Shown here in pieces: positions 36,375-48,300 of a stretch of 64,000 nt of DNA. The first letter of the stretch is position 1; every line of letters starts with the position of its first letter. Made by a program: the position numbers and the translations under genes. This DNA is from Buxus sempervirens. Lineage: Eukaryota > Streptophyta > Magnoliopsida > Buxales > Buxaceae. The notes under the pieces are model-generated. The model made no database searches and had not been told where the DNA came from. It worked only from the letters and a program-made list of their open reading frames with translations. The stretch lies in NCBI GenBank assembly GCA_947561395.2, contig OX387191.1:38581439-38645438 (forward strand), read 5' to 3'.

Positions 36375-39300
36375 TGTAAAATCCCTAATTTTTAATGAAA
36401 ATAAAAATTATTAGTTTAATAATTAAATTAAGGTCAAATAGTAATTTTTTTTGAAGAGAAAGACAAAGGTATTAGACCGGAGATTTTTGGTCGAACCGGA
36501 TGGGTCGATTACAATTTATTAGATATGAGAAATTGCTGGAAATTTTAGTGATTGGGTTAATATTATTTGGTGATGTGGCAACTAGAAGATATGCAAGGAA
36601 TTAGAGTGCTCGTGCAGGGGTTTTACTGTAGTGGGACGCATGGGATCAGACTTTAAAAATGAAGTATGGCGGCAACTATATAGTCGGATGTTGAGTGGTT
36701 TGTTGGTTATTTTGGCAGTTGATCGAATGAAACCGGAGATCAGAGAGATGTTGAGTTAGGGTTTGAGGTGATCTGGAATTTTCGTAGTGATCCGAGAAAG
36801 TCTGGTTGGATAAATTTATCTCTAATGAAGTGGAAGTGCAGAGCACCTACATCAACACTCCAATCCGTCCAGAAGTTGTGTCACCAGTCAAATTATAGGA
36901 AATCCAGATCTATTGGAAAAGGTAGGCAGTGAATTTAAGTATTTTCGTTCAAACCTAAGGCTATTTTGGATCAGATCTCAGATCTGAAATATTTTGATTT
37001 ATTTGAGCTAAATATCAGAAACAAGAGCTGGCGGCTGAGTAAATTCTGGTTGCTGAGTTTGTGTTTAAGGAATTAAGAGGTTCTGATCAGTGGATTAACT
37101 TTCAATCAGGTACGTAGCACCATTTATTCGGGCTTTGAATGATTAAATTGAAGTTTGGAATTGCTATGATTGAAGTGAAACCTGAACTCTGTTTTGGCAT
37201 GGAATTGGCATCTGATTTAGTAGAGAGTGGTTTTATGTGTTAATTAAATTCAAATGAATGTTAAAGTAACGTGTAGAGGCTGAGGATCATGCTGGAACAG
37301 GTTTAGGAGGGAGTTATTATAACAGTCATGGTGAAGTTGGATCGGCCACACCATATTACCAGCAAAAATGTGTGTGCACCAAGGTGGGCTGTTTGCCTCC
37401 AACCCTCTCAGGGGTTAGTGCCAGGTGCATTTTCCCACAGCCATGAGCGGCTGTTGTAGTAGATGTTGTAGTAGAAGCTGTAGGTTATAATTTTAATCCA
37501 AATTACAAATTGCCAGATGATGTAATTAGGTGTTGGGATATTGTACGAAGGGTTACCAGTTAATATGATGGATCAATGCAAGTTTGTCTTGGTGCCAGGC
37601 ACTGCTGGTTGCTGCTACCTGGTGACAACTTATCCAAAGGTCAGCACCCAGGTGAAACCAGCTTATTCCTGTAGCTTTTGAAGTCCTATTTAAAATATAA
37701 CTTGTGAGTTTTTGTCTTGGTGCCTACCACTGATGAGTGCTGCTGACCTGGTTCATTAAAACAAGGAGGGCTGACTGGTGCTAACCACTTCAGGTGAGCC
37801 AGGGTCAGCTCCAGCTCATTACCAGCCTATTTTAACTATTATGAAACTTCTATTAAATTCTACTTTGAGAGCTGTTTTGGGGAAAATAATCAGTGGTAAT
37901 CTAGGGGCTTTGGGAGGAGTAAGGAGAGATGGTATTTGGGGTTTTCAATTAAAGGAATTGGAACAAGAGTATTAGGTAATAGTTTAGCATTCTTAGAGTA
38001 TTGTGAATGTGGGGTTTACATTATAGGAATTTTATGAAGGAGCAGATTGCATCTGGAGTTAAATTGAGATTGGTTGAGGGGAAATTGGAGCAAGTAATTA
38101 GGAGCTGAAATGGTAGCATAAAAGAAGTGTTATTCTAAATAAACTGGTGAATATTTTTAGTTATGATATATATATGTTTTAGTACATGGGAATTCATAGG
38201 TAGAGGTTATGTGAAGGTTTTTCTTAGGTTCAGATTTAATCTGAGATTGTTTGGAGCCATATTAGAGGTTAATTGTTGTAGTTAAGTTAACTAAAGGGGT
38301 GAAAATCTTCAGGTTCTACATAAATACATTAGAAGTGTTAATGGGAAGCATTAAGGGTTTATGTATAGGTATCTCTATAGCATTAGATAATTAAGGAAAA
38401 ATTCATATAAACTTTTCTTTAAGAGACCTCATATCTGAAAATAAGTTGGAGTCATATCAGTAGATAATTGTAGAAAACTTAGTAATAGAAATAAATGAGT
38501 TGCTTTTAAAAGAAATTGGGATTACTAAAGGAAGACAATAAGGACTTATATTAATTAAGGGTGAACTAAGGTAAATCCTCATAGTAATTAAGGATGGCTT
38601 TACTAGTAAAACCTACTGTTTGAGCTTAACAAGAGTAAAACCAATATCTGAATTTACTTAGAGGATTGAAATCTGATTTTAGCATTGGAGATTATCGATT
38701 GAATTGAGAACAACACTTTTATCAAATTTTGTCTTTTAGGTGAATATTATGGAAATTAACTAAAAAAGCTTGTTAACCTGAATATAATGATAAATTTTGT
38801 TACCAGATGATGTACATAGTTTATGGAAATTTCAGAATTTAATATTATAATGGTTTGGATCTAAGATTGTTATTTGAAGATCATAAGTTGGTATAAGAAA
38901 CTGCTGGAGGTAATCACAGTGTTGTGGCTATTGAGTAATCTATTATAAAAAGTTAGTAGTTAATTTAAGTTGAGAATAATGCTGGAGATAATAGTAGTGT
39001 TAGGGAGTTTATTAGTAAATTTGAAAGATTATAAGATAATACTTATAAAACTCATTATTTAGGCAAATTGTGCTTATAAAAATTCTGATATTGTGAATAT
39101 GGTTAAACCTTGATTATTATCATTGGATTTCATCTCGGATTAGACGGAATTGCCATGATTATGTCATTTTTACATCGAACTGGTTTTACATGGATTCTGT
39201 GGAAAGAGGTTTTTAAATTGAATATGGATGTTTGATTTTCTGGTTTGGAATTGGTTATCCTCCATGTACTTGCAGTGAGGGTTTGTGATGCCCGTGTATC

Positions 39301-40173
39301 TTGGGATGTTATTGCCTCCATGTACCTCGGAGATGCCCCGTGTAGCTCGGGATGATATGATTGAAATTGAGATGAGTTGTGCTTACTAGATTTCATTGTT
39401 GGTTTTGGTTTTTAGAGTCTAGTGGGCATAGCTCGATATGGATCCATGTTAGGAGCTAGATAGTGGGAAGGATTGTTCTTTGCTAGTCGTAACACTTTGT
39501 TCACGCACGCGTTTCCATCGTGTATCTCGATGAGGCTTTCTCTGTATCTGGTTGGCTGCGGCTATGATAGGATAGTACATGCCAACCCATTACTGTATCT
39601 GAATGGGTTCTCCCGCAATAAGTCGATGACCGTGTAGCTCGGCTTCGCTCATAAGCCGGGAGGTGGTATAGTGAGCATGGTCTTACACTAGTTAAAGGCA
39701 ATCTTATTTCATGAGTCCTGCTGTGACTTATCAACTGTTGATTTGATGTTATATATATATATATATATTTGTTGAACTGGATTACTTCTGTATTTTATAC
39801 TGATTGATTGGATTACTGTTGAATTACTCGGATTATTCGGAACTGAGGTGTTACCGCTACTGTTGCATGATTTACAACTGTATTTAAGCATGCATGTGCT
39901 GCTTACTGGGATATTCGTATCTCATTCCTTTCCGTTTTGTTTTGTTTTCAGTTTCTGGTAAGGACGGCATCAGCGGGTATATGCTTGGTTCATGTGAGTT
40001 AGCCTTGGTTATGATATTTTATATTGGAGCTTGGGTTATAGTGCACTCTGATTTTATAGTTATTGTTTAATTCATGTTTTTCCTTCACTCTGATTTGCTA
40101 TCCTGGGTTATATAATAACCTTCGGAGATAAGTTACGGCTTTATCTACGTAACTTGGATCCGGGGGCATTACA
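36375..40173 (+). mobile_element. Family D solo LTR (D2) nested in C3
   Basis: It starts TGTAAAATCCC and ends GGGGGCATTACA. A perfect TGTAG duplication lies at 36370-36374 and 40174-40178. In order it holds donor CAG/GTACG near 37110, a GC-rich module with GGTGCCAGGCAC and GCTGCT words (37355-37810), the anchor ATGGATCCAT (near 39439), a TGTATCTCG/TGTAGCTCGG module (39240-39670), a GGGATATTCGTATCTC stem (near 39908) and an acceptor at 39950-39951. It is 3799 bp, 1.1 kb longer than D1. Confidence 0.85.
39240..39670 (+). repeat. Dispersed TGTAYCTCGG words in D2
   Basis: TGTATCTTGGGATG, TGTACCTCGGAGATG, TGTAGCTCGGGATG, TGTATCTCGATGAG, TGTATCTGGTTGG and TGTAGCTCGGCTTCG recur on both sides of the ATGGATCCAT anchor. 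This is the module that in other copies uses CGGTATCGG, CCTGAGTAGG or GATACACGG. Confidence 0.6.
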
Positions 40174-42158
40174 TGTAGTTCCGATGGGATTGCATCCTAC
40201 AGGAGAGATACCTCATGTGGGGGAGATGTGATTATTCGTAATTGCATCCCACATGGGGATGGCTGTGTGAGTTACCACTGAAAGGTGAGGAAGCTATCTC
40301 TTGCGATAGAGGTAGATGATTTGTGTTCACATCCTACGGTAGAGTTATGCTATCTGCTGCAGGGGGGTATCTATAGTCTTAGAGATATGCATTCTCCTGT
40401 GGAGGTAGTGTGGATACTATGTGTTTACATCCTGCGGTAGAGGTAGGCTACTACCTGAAGGTTAGCTTTTACTACTGATTCTATGATTTGTTTTGAGATT
40501 GATTGATCGGTTTAGACGTATTTGACAAGAGTGGATATAAATGAAATCTTATTATGACATCATTGAACGGAATTGCTATGACTTAATTTAAATTGTTAAA
40601 ATTGAATATTACCGAATCATGAATAAAATGTAGAATTGTTCTTAGGAATACACAAATTGGAAACTAGGTGATTATGATTTATAATACATTGTCCTTCTAA
40701 GTGAAATGAAATTTACAGGATAAATTTTCCTTAATTCGAGCACTAATTTAATGTTGGTTTGTAACGTGATTATTCATTTATATTGTCGACCATGATTACT
40801 CGTTTATTTTACCAAGCATGAAACCACTATTATTTTTCATATATATATATATATATATATATAAACTGTTTTTCCTCATGCATAGTGTTACCTACTGAGA
40901 TATTCGTATCTCACCACTACTTTTAAATGTTTTGTTTTCAGCTCATCTTGGAGAGGACGCCTCAGGTTATAATGATAGTGGGTTTGCAAGCTAGAAAACC
41001 CAAAATACATGAGTAGGATATTTATATAGATGTATTTCTTGTCTTGGATTAATGATAGATAATCTAGTAAAATTTAAGAGTTAGTTAAATTGTAGTTGCC
41101 TTTTATTTGATTAATTGATGTAATAGAAAGATTCAGGTTCTAATGAATAATTTAAGCTTCCTAGCACTCTGATAAATCTTAGTTCTTTATTTCTTTATCT
41201 TTTGAGCTGATTGTAATGTACCACAAGTTAATGCCTTGATCCGAGTCAAAAAAAAAAAAGAAATGACCTGGATTCGAGGCGTTACACATGAGGCCCAATT
41301 TGGAACATGCTTGGTAATTCTTAGGTGGTTTGGCCGCTGTAGGGTTTGGGCACACCAGGACCTATCTCTTTCAAAGAGAAGTCGCTCACCAAGATATGAG
41401 GGATACACATCCCCTTTATCCACACAAGCCCTAGATTTACTAACGTAAGCCTAAGAGATGGACCCCAAGCCCATCCCTAGTCCAATTGAACCAAATTAAA
41501 GCAAAGAAAGTAAAATCAAAGGAAGCAATAGTAGGGCCCACCTAAAGGGCCCACAAGCCATCCAGACCCACTAAAAGCATGAAAAACCTTAAGTTTAATC
41601 TCTTTAAACATGAACATAATAACCAATAATTAATAAAACCTAACCACGTCCTAAAGGGTTCTTAGTCTTAGCATGAGCCCAACATAGGACATATGGGCTA
41701 TACCTTAGCCCATCTGGGATTCCACGGGCCTTCCAACAAGCCCCGCCCATCAAAAAAATATAATTCTAAAGTAAAAGAAGATAAGAATCAAATAAATGGG
41801 ACCTATAACACTTAAGTGGTCCCCCACTTAGACCCAATTAAGCGAGCGCATATCTGTTTAGGAAGGGTGAGATAAACAAAGTTGAAGCATAACCAGGATG
41901 ACCCATGGGACCCGTCATCTGACAAGGCAGACCGAGGTGTCTACGGACTTCCCTGCACTGTAACCAAGAACTTATTTGGAATCTCAAGCCACAGACCACC
42001 TAATAGACAAACACTAGGCACCCAGGTGTCTGCCTGCACCCCATCAAGCAATGGCGACTCCCATTTCCCCATTTCCTTTCCCGATCCTAAAAGCACCCGA
42101 TCTTTTGTGCTTTCACCGGATGTCATGCTAGGAACCATTAATGCCCTAAAGGAGGTAT

Positions 42159-45100
42159 TGTGAGACATGGGAAAAATCACCAGGATGATTTCCCCTCCGT
42201 CAGCACACGGGCTCAACATAAAATGGGAGAGTCGCCACCATTCAGATTTTTGGGGTGTGAATGGACACCAAAAGATTCGAAAATAAGCAAAAAGAGCTAA
42301 AAGGCAAATTCTAGAGTAAAAATAACCCTACTTGAAAATCAAATCCAGAGATGGGTAAGGGGATTAGATTATGAATAGGGGAAGGTGTTAGGCACCCCCC
42401 ATTCACCCACACAAGGTGGTTGCCAAGTATTGTTCATGCTAAAAAAATAAGAAAGCTTGCTAAAAATCATTAAAAACATTGGAAAAGAATTAAACCAATG
42501 TGTGATATCTTCACATGAGAAATCCAAATGGATTCCAGATCCTCTTTTATGTCAATATCACTTCTGGAATATCAACAATAAATGGAAATCAAAGCAAAGA
42601 TTGCACAAAGCCAAGTTGAGTGAAATCCGGAAAATTCAGTAAAAGATAATGCCATTTGTCTTGAAATCATTCAAATCCAATTTTAAATTGAATCAAACCA
42701 AATCCATTTGAAAGATTATGGTAAATAAGAAACTCATGCAAAATTTCAAGTAAATCCGGTTGAAATCCTAGGAGTTATGCCTCCTTTAAAATTGCTGCTG
42801 GAGATAGTTAAAAGTGGCAAGTAGGCAAGTTTGGACAATCACCTAGAAAAATCGGCTCCATATAAATTCATGAAATTTGGTGTGATTGAATTCTGTATGG
42901 CCATCGTTCGAATGAAACTAGCCTCATACAAAAATTCATTCGGATGTGCCGTGTGTGATCTCCCGAACAGGCCCCGAAGATCACAGATTTACCCAGAAAA
43001 GTGCTGTTGAATAGCTCTGAGTAAATCTATTGCTCACGACACAAATGGAGTCAAACAATTATGAAACCAACTGGATTTAAAACTAGACTTCCATAGGAAA
43101 ACTCAGAAACAAGAATCACTCGAATCGGACTTAAAACGAACACATGGCACTCAGTCGAAGTGACAAGTTCTGTATTCAGATCAGAACTGACCTATCAACT
43201 TCGACAGAGAGGTGTCAAAAATCCGCTTGATAGAAATTAATAAAATTTGGTAGGCATAAACTAGACAGCCTCACCTTTCCCATGGCTCTAGAATCACTCC
43301 AAAATTCATCCGGACGATGAAGTTATGAGTGTCCGAAGTTGGGATACAGTTGCTGTCAAGTTAAACCATTTTTGGGTAAAAATAACTCAAAACAGTGACA
43401 AGAGGTGTGTGATCCGTGCAAGATAGATCAAAATCACTTGAAAATTATTTAAAGACATTCCAGAATTACTTTCGGCTATTTATTTCAGATTTATCACAAT
43501 AAATGCAATAAATCCAAAATATGAGCCTATCCCGACAAAATCACGTGCCATGTATGTGTAATTGTAAAAATCATTCCAACAACATAGCAAAGATAGCATG
43601 CATTCATATCAATCACAATAGGGTTCTAAAACAACCTAGGGTTCCATTCCATTATCGTTTCCCTTAGTTCTCTCTCCCCGTTAAACACAGTTCTTCAAGA
43701 TAATCTTGGGGTACTTTGAATATGGAACGGTTTTCATAAAATCACAAGGCTCATAGCATGCATTTAGATCAATAAAAAAAGAGGGTTCTAGAACAACCTA
43801 GGGTTCCGTTCCATTATCGTTTCCCTTAGTTCTCTCTCCCCGTTAAACACGGTTCTTCAAGATAATCTTGGGGTACTTTGAATATGGAACGGTTTTCATA
43901 GAATCACAAGGCTCATAGCATGCATTTAGATCAATAAAAAAAGAGGGTTCTAGAACAACCTAGGGTTCCGTTCCATTATCGTTTCCCTTAGTTCTCTCTC
44001 CCCGTTAAACACGGTTCTTCAAGATAATCTTGGGGTACTTTGAATATGGAACGGTTTACGTAGATTCAAAAGGCTTATTCAAATGAAGGTTCTAGCACTA
44101 GGATCAATCCCCAGTCTCGTTTCTCCTAGATCCCGCCTTCACGTTTTATGGCTAGGGGGAGTCTTGAGATACTTTGAGCCGGGGAAGGGTTTTCATACAC
44201 ACATCAAGGCCTTATTCTACAGAAAGGTAGAAGAAGAGATCTAGATCTAGAATGTAAAAACATAAAATTAAAGATAGGTTTGAGGCTTACCTGGGTTCTG
44301 GAAGCAGTTTCGCAGCGGTTTCCCTCTTCACTCGGAGCTCTTCTTGGTAAAAGTTCTTGACAAGAATTGTTGGCCATTTGCTTAAGGAGGAGCCTCCTAT
44401 TTATAGGCAAAGGCTAGGGTTAGGGTTGGTGAGATGGTAGACACAAAATAATGTCTAGAGCCCACCAACCTTAACCCTAAGGCTATTTCCGAGATTTCCA
44501 TTCCTTTAATGAAGGATATGATGGTAAAAAGTGAAATCTCTCGGAAAACCCTAATTTTGAGCAAAAAGCTTGTATCCGACATGTTAGGTCGGATACAAGC
44601 AATTTTCTTTGTATCCGACATTATCTATCGGATACAAAGAAGATCCTTTGTATCCGACATTATTTGTCGGATACAATAAAGATGTTTTGTATCCGACATT
44701 ATCTGTTGAATACAAAAAAAAGAAGCTTTTATCCCAATTTTAACACAGGCAATACTTATTTACATGTAATATCGTTTAAGTAAATGTCCTCGTATTTTAA
44801 TCTCCATTTACTTAAGATATTACATGTAAATAAGCAAACACCCCCCCCCCTCCCCCATTTGAATCCATTAAAAATAGTTCCAGACCCAAATTCCAAGTGA
44901 ATAAAAAGTCAACTTTCCAGTTCTAGGCAAAATTCCGATTTTTCAGATCCGGTAAAAAGATTCAACATATTAAAACCAAGGTATTCGTCAAGATTTAAAA
45001 TCTCAAAAAATTCTTTTATGCAATAACATGGCTAAAAACCTGATTACCGGGAAAAATTATCTTGAAATCTGGCTTTAAAAAATATTTCATTCTCTGGGGT

Positions 45101-45291
45101 CAAAAGTCAACAAAATTCAACCGGAAAACGTTTGACTTTGCACAAAAGATTGAATTCGGGCCTTTTCCTTTACGGTTTTGGATTCAAATGGGTTAAGTAT
45201 CTCAAACCCAATGCAAAGAATTGAAAATTCCAATAAAATATTTCTCTCCTTCAAGATTTATCAAAAATCGTGCAATTTTGGGGTGTCTACA
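42159..45291 (-). mobile_element. Family A solo LTR (A2) near the end of the B LTR
   Basis: The left border is TGTGAGACATGG and the right border GGGGTGTCTACA, the inverted A termini. A perfect GGTAT duplication lies at 42154-42158 and 45292-45296. It is 3133 bp, longer than A1 (2275 bp), mainly through a threefold tandem segment (43595-44075). It keeps the TATA box (complement near 44395), a donor (complement of CAG/GTAAGCC near 44285) and a palindrome array (44570-44715). The perfect duplication argues for a relatively young insertion or deletion event. Confidence 0.9.
43595..44075 (-). repeat. Threefold 160-163-bp tandem repeat in A2
   Basis: Copies start at the word AGCATGCATT at 43595, 43755 and 43918. 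Copies 2 and 3 look identical over almost their whole length, and copy 1 differs at a few sites. The sister LTR at 2329-4603 has one copy (about 3020-3180). The amplification is therefore private to this copy and recent. Confidence 0.85.
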
Positions 45292-45361
45292 GGTATGCAC
45301 TCACATGCACCTCCCAAGATTCATGAAATTAGACTGTGGCCCACGGATCGACGCGTGCACA

Positions 45362-48300
45362 ATAGCCATAGCCAATTGGAGCTCATATATGCTAAGATCC
45401 CACACAAGGATGAATCCGGAAAAGCTACCTGCACCTCAGCCACCAGCACCATAGCAACCTTTGTCTCATCATTGGATTGAGGATGAGCCAGTAATCATAA
45501 ACATGAATCAGCAAATGTGGCAAATCATCTAGTTGGCCAAAACTTAATCAGGCAGATGCCACAACCGGTCATCCCTCAACCTCAAGGGGAACCGCAAGCA
45601 TTACTGCAAAGACCGCAAGGGCCACCACATGCCCCACCAACACCGGCCTATCCATTTCCTCCACTGGCTTTTCCTCCTCAAGTTCCACCTCTGGCTATTC
45701 CACAAGATTAGTAGCAGCATCAGCCACCTCTTAAAGAAGCACTACATCTCCCACATATCCTCGAGATAAAACCATGAAGTGGAAGAAGAATGGCACAGAT
45801 AAAGAGTCGAACCTAGGGGCATCATGCCCGAGCTTAGTGCCTTGATCCATGACATCAAAGCAAAAATGCGAGAAATGAGAAGAGGATCAGTGCCAGGAAG
45901 GATGACAGTCGATAATTTCTTCTTCTTTCCTGACATACAACTACCAGCAAAGTTCAGATGTCCCAACTTCAAAAAATTTGACAGGATTGGATGCCCGATT
46001 GCACATCTAAGAGCATACTATGGAGCCATGGTGGATACAATTGTGATGAGCAGCTAATGATACAATTGTTCCAAAGATCCCTGACTGGGAAATCACACTG
46101 ATGGTTCTCCACCATGAACCTTGTTCAGATCCGCACCTGGCCAGACCTGGCACACCTCTTCACAGAGCAATTCAGGTTTTACTTGGAGGTTGTGTTGACA
46201 AGGACAGAGCTAATGAGGATGAGTAAGAAGGCTGGAGAAGCAGTCAGAGACTACACCCGGAGGTGGTGTGAACATGCAATGATGGTGCACCCACCACTGA
46301 CAGAGGAAGAAATGGCCACCCTATTCATTTCAACCTTGGGACAACCGTACTACTCTCACATGATTTGCTAACAGGCAACAAGCTTTAGCGCCTTGGTCCA
46401 AATCGCTGACAGGGTTGAACGAGGAATCAAGGCAGGACTGATAGAAGCAAGCACTCCAAGGGCCATTTTGAGAAGGCAATTGAATGGAGGTAAGAAGCTA
46501 GAGGGCCAGAAAGAAGTGGCAAGTGTTGACTCTGAACGGGGGCAACAACCACTTCACTTGCAAAGAGGGACTCATCCAGCTGGTATAAGGTCAATAGGTC
46601 CAGCGCCACTGCAAGGAATGCAAAAGGAAGATAGAAGAAATAGGGTATTCACATCGCTTCCTTACCTACCTAATGAGCTCCTTCCAATGCTGCTCAAGGG
46701 AGGCTACTTAAAGTTGATCTCTCCCAACCCAAATGTAGCATTAGGGAGGAATTATGACCCCAAAGCAATATGTGCATACCATATGGTGGCACCGGGGCAT
46801 GCCACCAATCAATGTTGGGCCCTCTATCATGCAATTCAAGATCTGATTGACGCCAAGAAAATCAGTGTGGACCCCCTACTCGAGTCAAAACACCCGCCAC
46901 TGCATTGTCTCGAAACCCTCTTCCAGATCACAAGGGGGCGTCTTCAAGAGGAATCAGCTAGAAAAGAAATCGGGCAAGGTTGCAAGGTGCAACCCACTCC
47001 TAAGAATCCAAAATCTTCACCGGACGCGGTTCCGCTCTGAGTCCACCATGTCCAAGATAAATTGAACTTTACTTTTTTTGCACTGACCGTCCCTGGTATG
47101 ATTGGTCATTTTGTAAGTATTTTACATGCTTTTACTTTCATACAAACTTTTGTAAAAAACCTTTTGGAAAAAAAAAGAGAAGAAGAAAAACTTTTGAAAA
47201 AATGGCAAGTGCTCAGTCGATGATAACATCGCTCTAAGACCACAACCCTTTTTGGCATGACCATGATCATGAAAAGATGCCAAGTTGCTCAAAGGTGTCT
47301 TCAACTAGGTGTAACATACTACTCCCTTGAGAACCTTGACTAGGCTAGAGGTACTCCTTTCCTAATCCATACCCAGATTTTCCTCCAACACCTATCTCTA
47401 CATTGGGGCAGAACGGTCCATGAAACAAAAGAGAGGGAAAGAAAGAAAGATAGAAAGTGCCTAAACCAGCTAAGGGCCAAGGTCGGCTCTGCATCATGTG
47501 TCTTTAAGAAAGGATGAGAGGCCATCCTTCATGCATCCTGAATTTTAAGAACCACTAGTCAAAACACTTTGGGCTTGATCGTGTTATTCAAATACCCATG
47601 TTGTGTCTAGCCACCCCACATTGGGAAAAAGCCAAAAAGAAAATAAACAGGATGAGTAGATTCCTGAACGAATTCGCATGGAACATCTCAACTAAGTTGT
47701 TACAACTTTTGCAAAAGGATGAAAGACCATCCTTGCTTTATTTGCCAAATCTTCAAAGTGATACTTCTAGTCAAACCATTTGAGCCTAATTTTCTTCCTC
47801 CATTGAGTCATGAGCCCTAGATATGATGCTTGGTGTAGAAGAAGGAAATAAGAAAAAGACTTGAATGTAAAAAAAATGAAGAAAAAGAAAAGAAATCAGA
47901 AAGCACACTGGGGCACACCAATCAAAGCAACAATCAAAGGTAGACCCCCAAAGCAAAGGAAAGAAGCAAAAATGCCAAAGAAAAAGTAAAGGTTACAAAA
48001 AGTCTCAAAAAGAAAAATGAAACAAAATGGAAAAGTCATTGACAAAGCCCAACGAGTCAAGAAAAGGGAGTACATGACCCAACCCATCAATAAAACTTTG
48101 AACCATATTCCCTTTCTTTCATAAGCCAAAAACCTTAGCCTTCGTTTCGTCCCATTAGAAAATCCTTTCTGATTGCAGAGAACATAACATTTGGATTCAT
48201 GCATATCAATGATGAAGGGATCTAAAAAGAAGAATGAACTTTGGCAAGATACAAAGTAAAACCTAAGAATGAAAAGATAAAAACTTGAGCCTTATAACCC

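Larger units (their letters stand above)
34258..41286 (+). mobile_element. Family C-related solo LTR (C3) holding a family D LTR
   Basis: It starts TGTAAAACCCTG and ends GGATTCGAGGCGTTACA. A perfect CATGA duplication flanks it (34253-34257 and 41287-41291). D2 lies inside at 36375-40173. Without it C3 is about 3.2 kb. Landmarks: candidate donor GAG/GTAGG near 35159, a GC-rich module with AGGCGC words (35340-35470), a minisatellite (36074-36374, resuming at 40179), the stem GAGATATTCGTATCTC (near 40898) and an acceptor at 40940-40941 before CTCATCTTGGAGAGGACG. Its first 300 bp differ from C1/C2, so it is a separate subfamily. Confidence 0.85.
22724..45361 (+). mobile_element. Family B LTR inflated to 22.6 kb by nested insertions
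   Basis: It starts TGTAAGTACC and ends GACGCGTGCACA. Family B sequence is found at 22724-23859, 29661-30910, 34138-34257, 41287-42158 and 45292-45361, in the order seen in the undisturbed B LTR at 52685-56057. Between these lie C2 (23860-29660), C4 (30911-34137), C3 (34258-41286) and A2 (42159-45291). Subtracting the inserts and their 5-bp duplications leaves about 3428 bp, against 3373 bp for the undisturbed copy. A TATA box lies at 23466, a candidate donor AAG/GTGAGC near 23733 and palindromes at 23226-23462 and 30690-30800. It is an LTR fossil. Confidence 0.85.

Noticed and set aside
36054-36414. Overlapping open frames encoding a repeated LVAETHT-like peptide
   Set aside because: They arise from a minisatellite with a unit near 24 bp, which keeps all three frames open. 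There is no start context or homology.
42051-42062. TGGCGACTCC after GCACCCCATCA read as the family B primer binding site (also at 51437 and 55893)
   Set aside because: In two copies with clear right flanks (LINE resumes at 14921, LINE code at 56058) the LTR continues past this word to GTGCACA or GCGCACA, so it lies inside the LTR. Family A has it inside the LTR as well.
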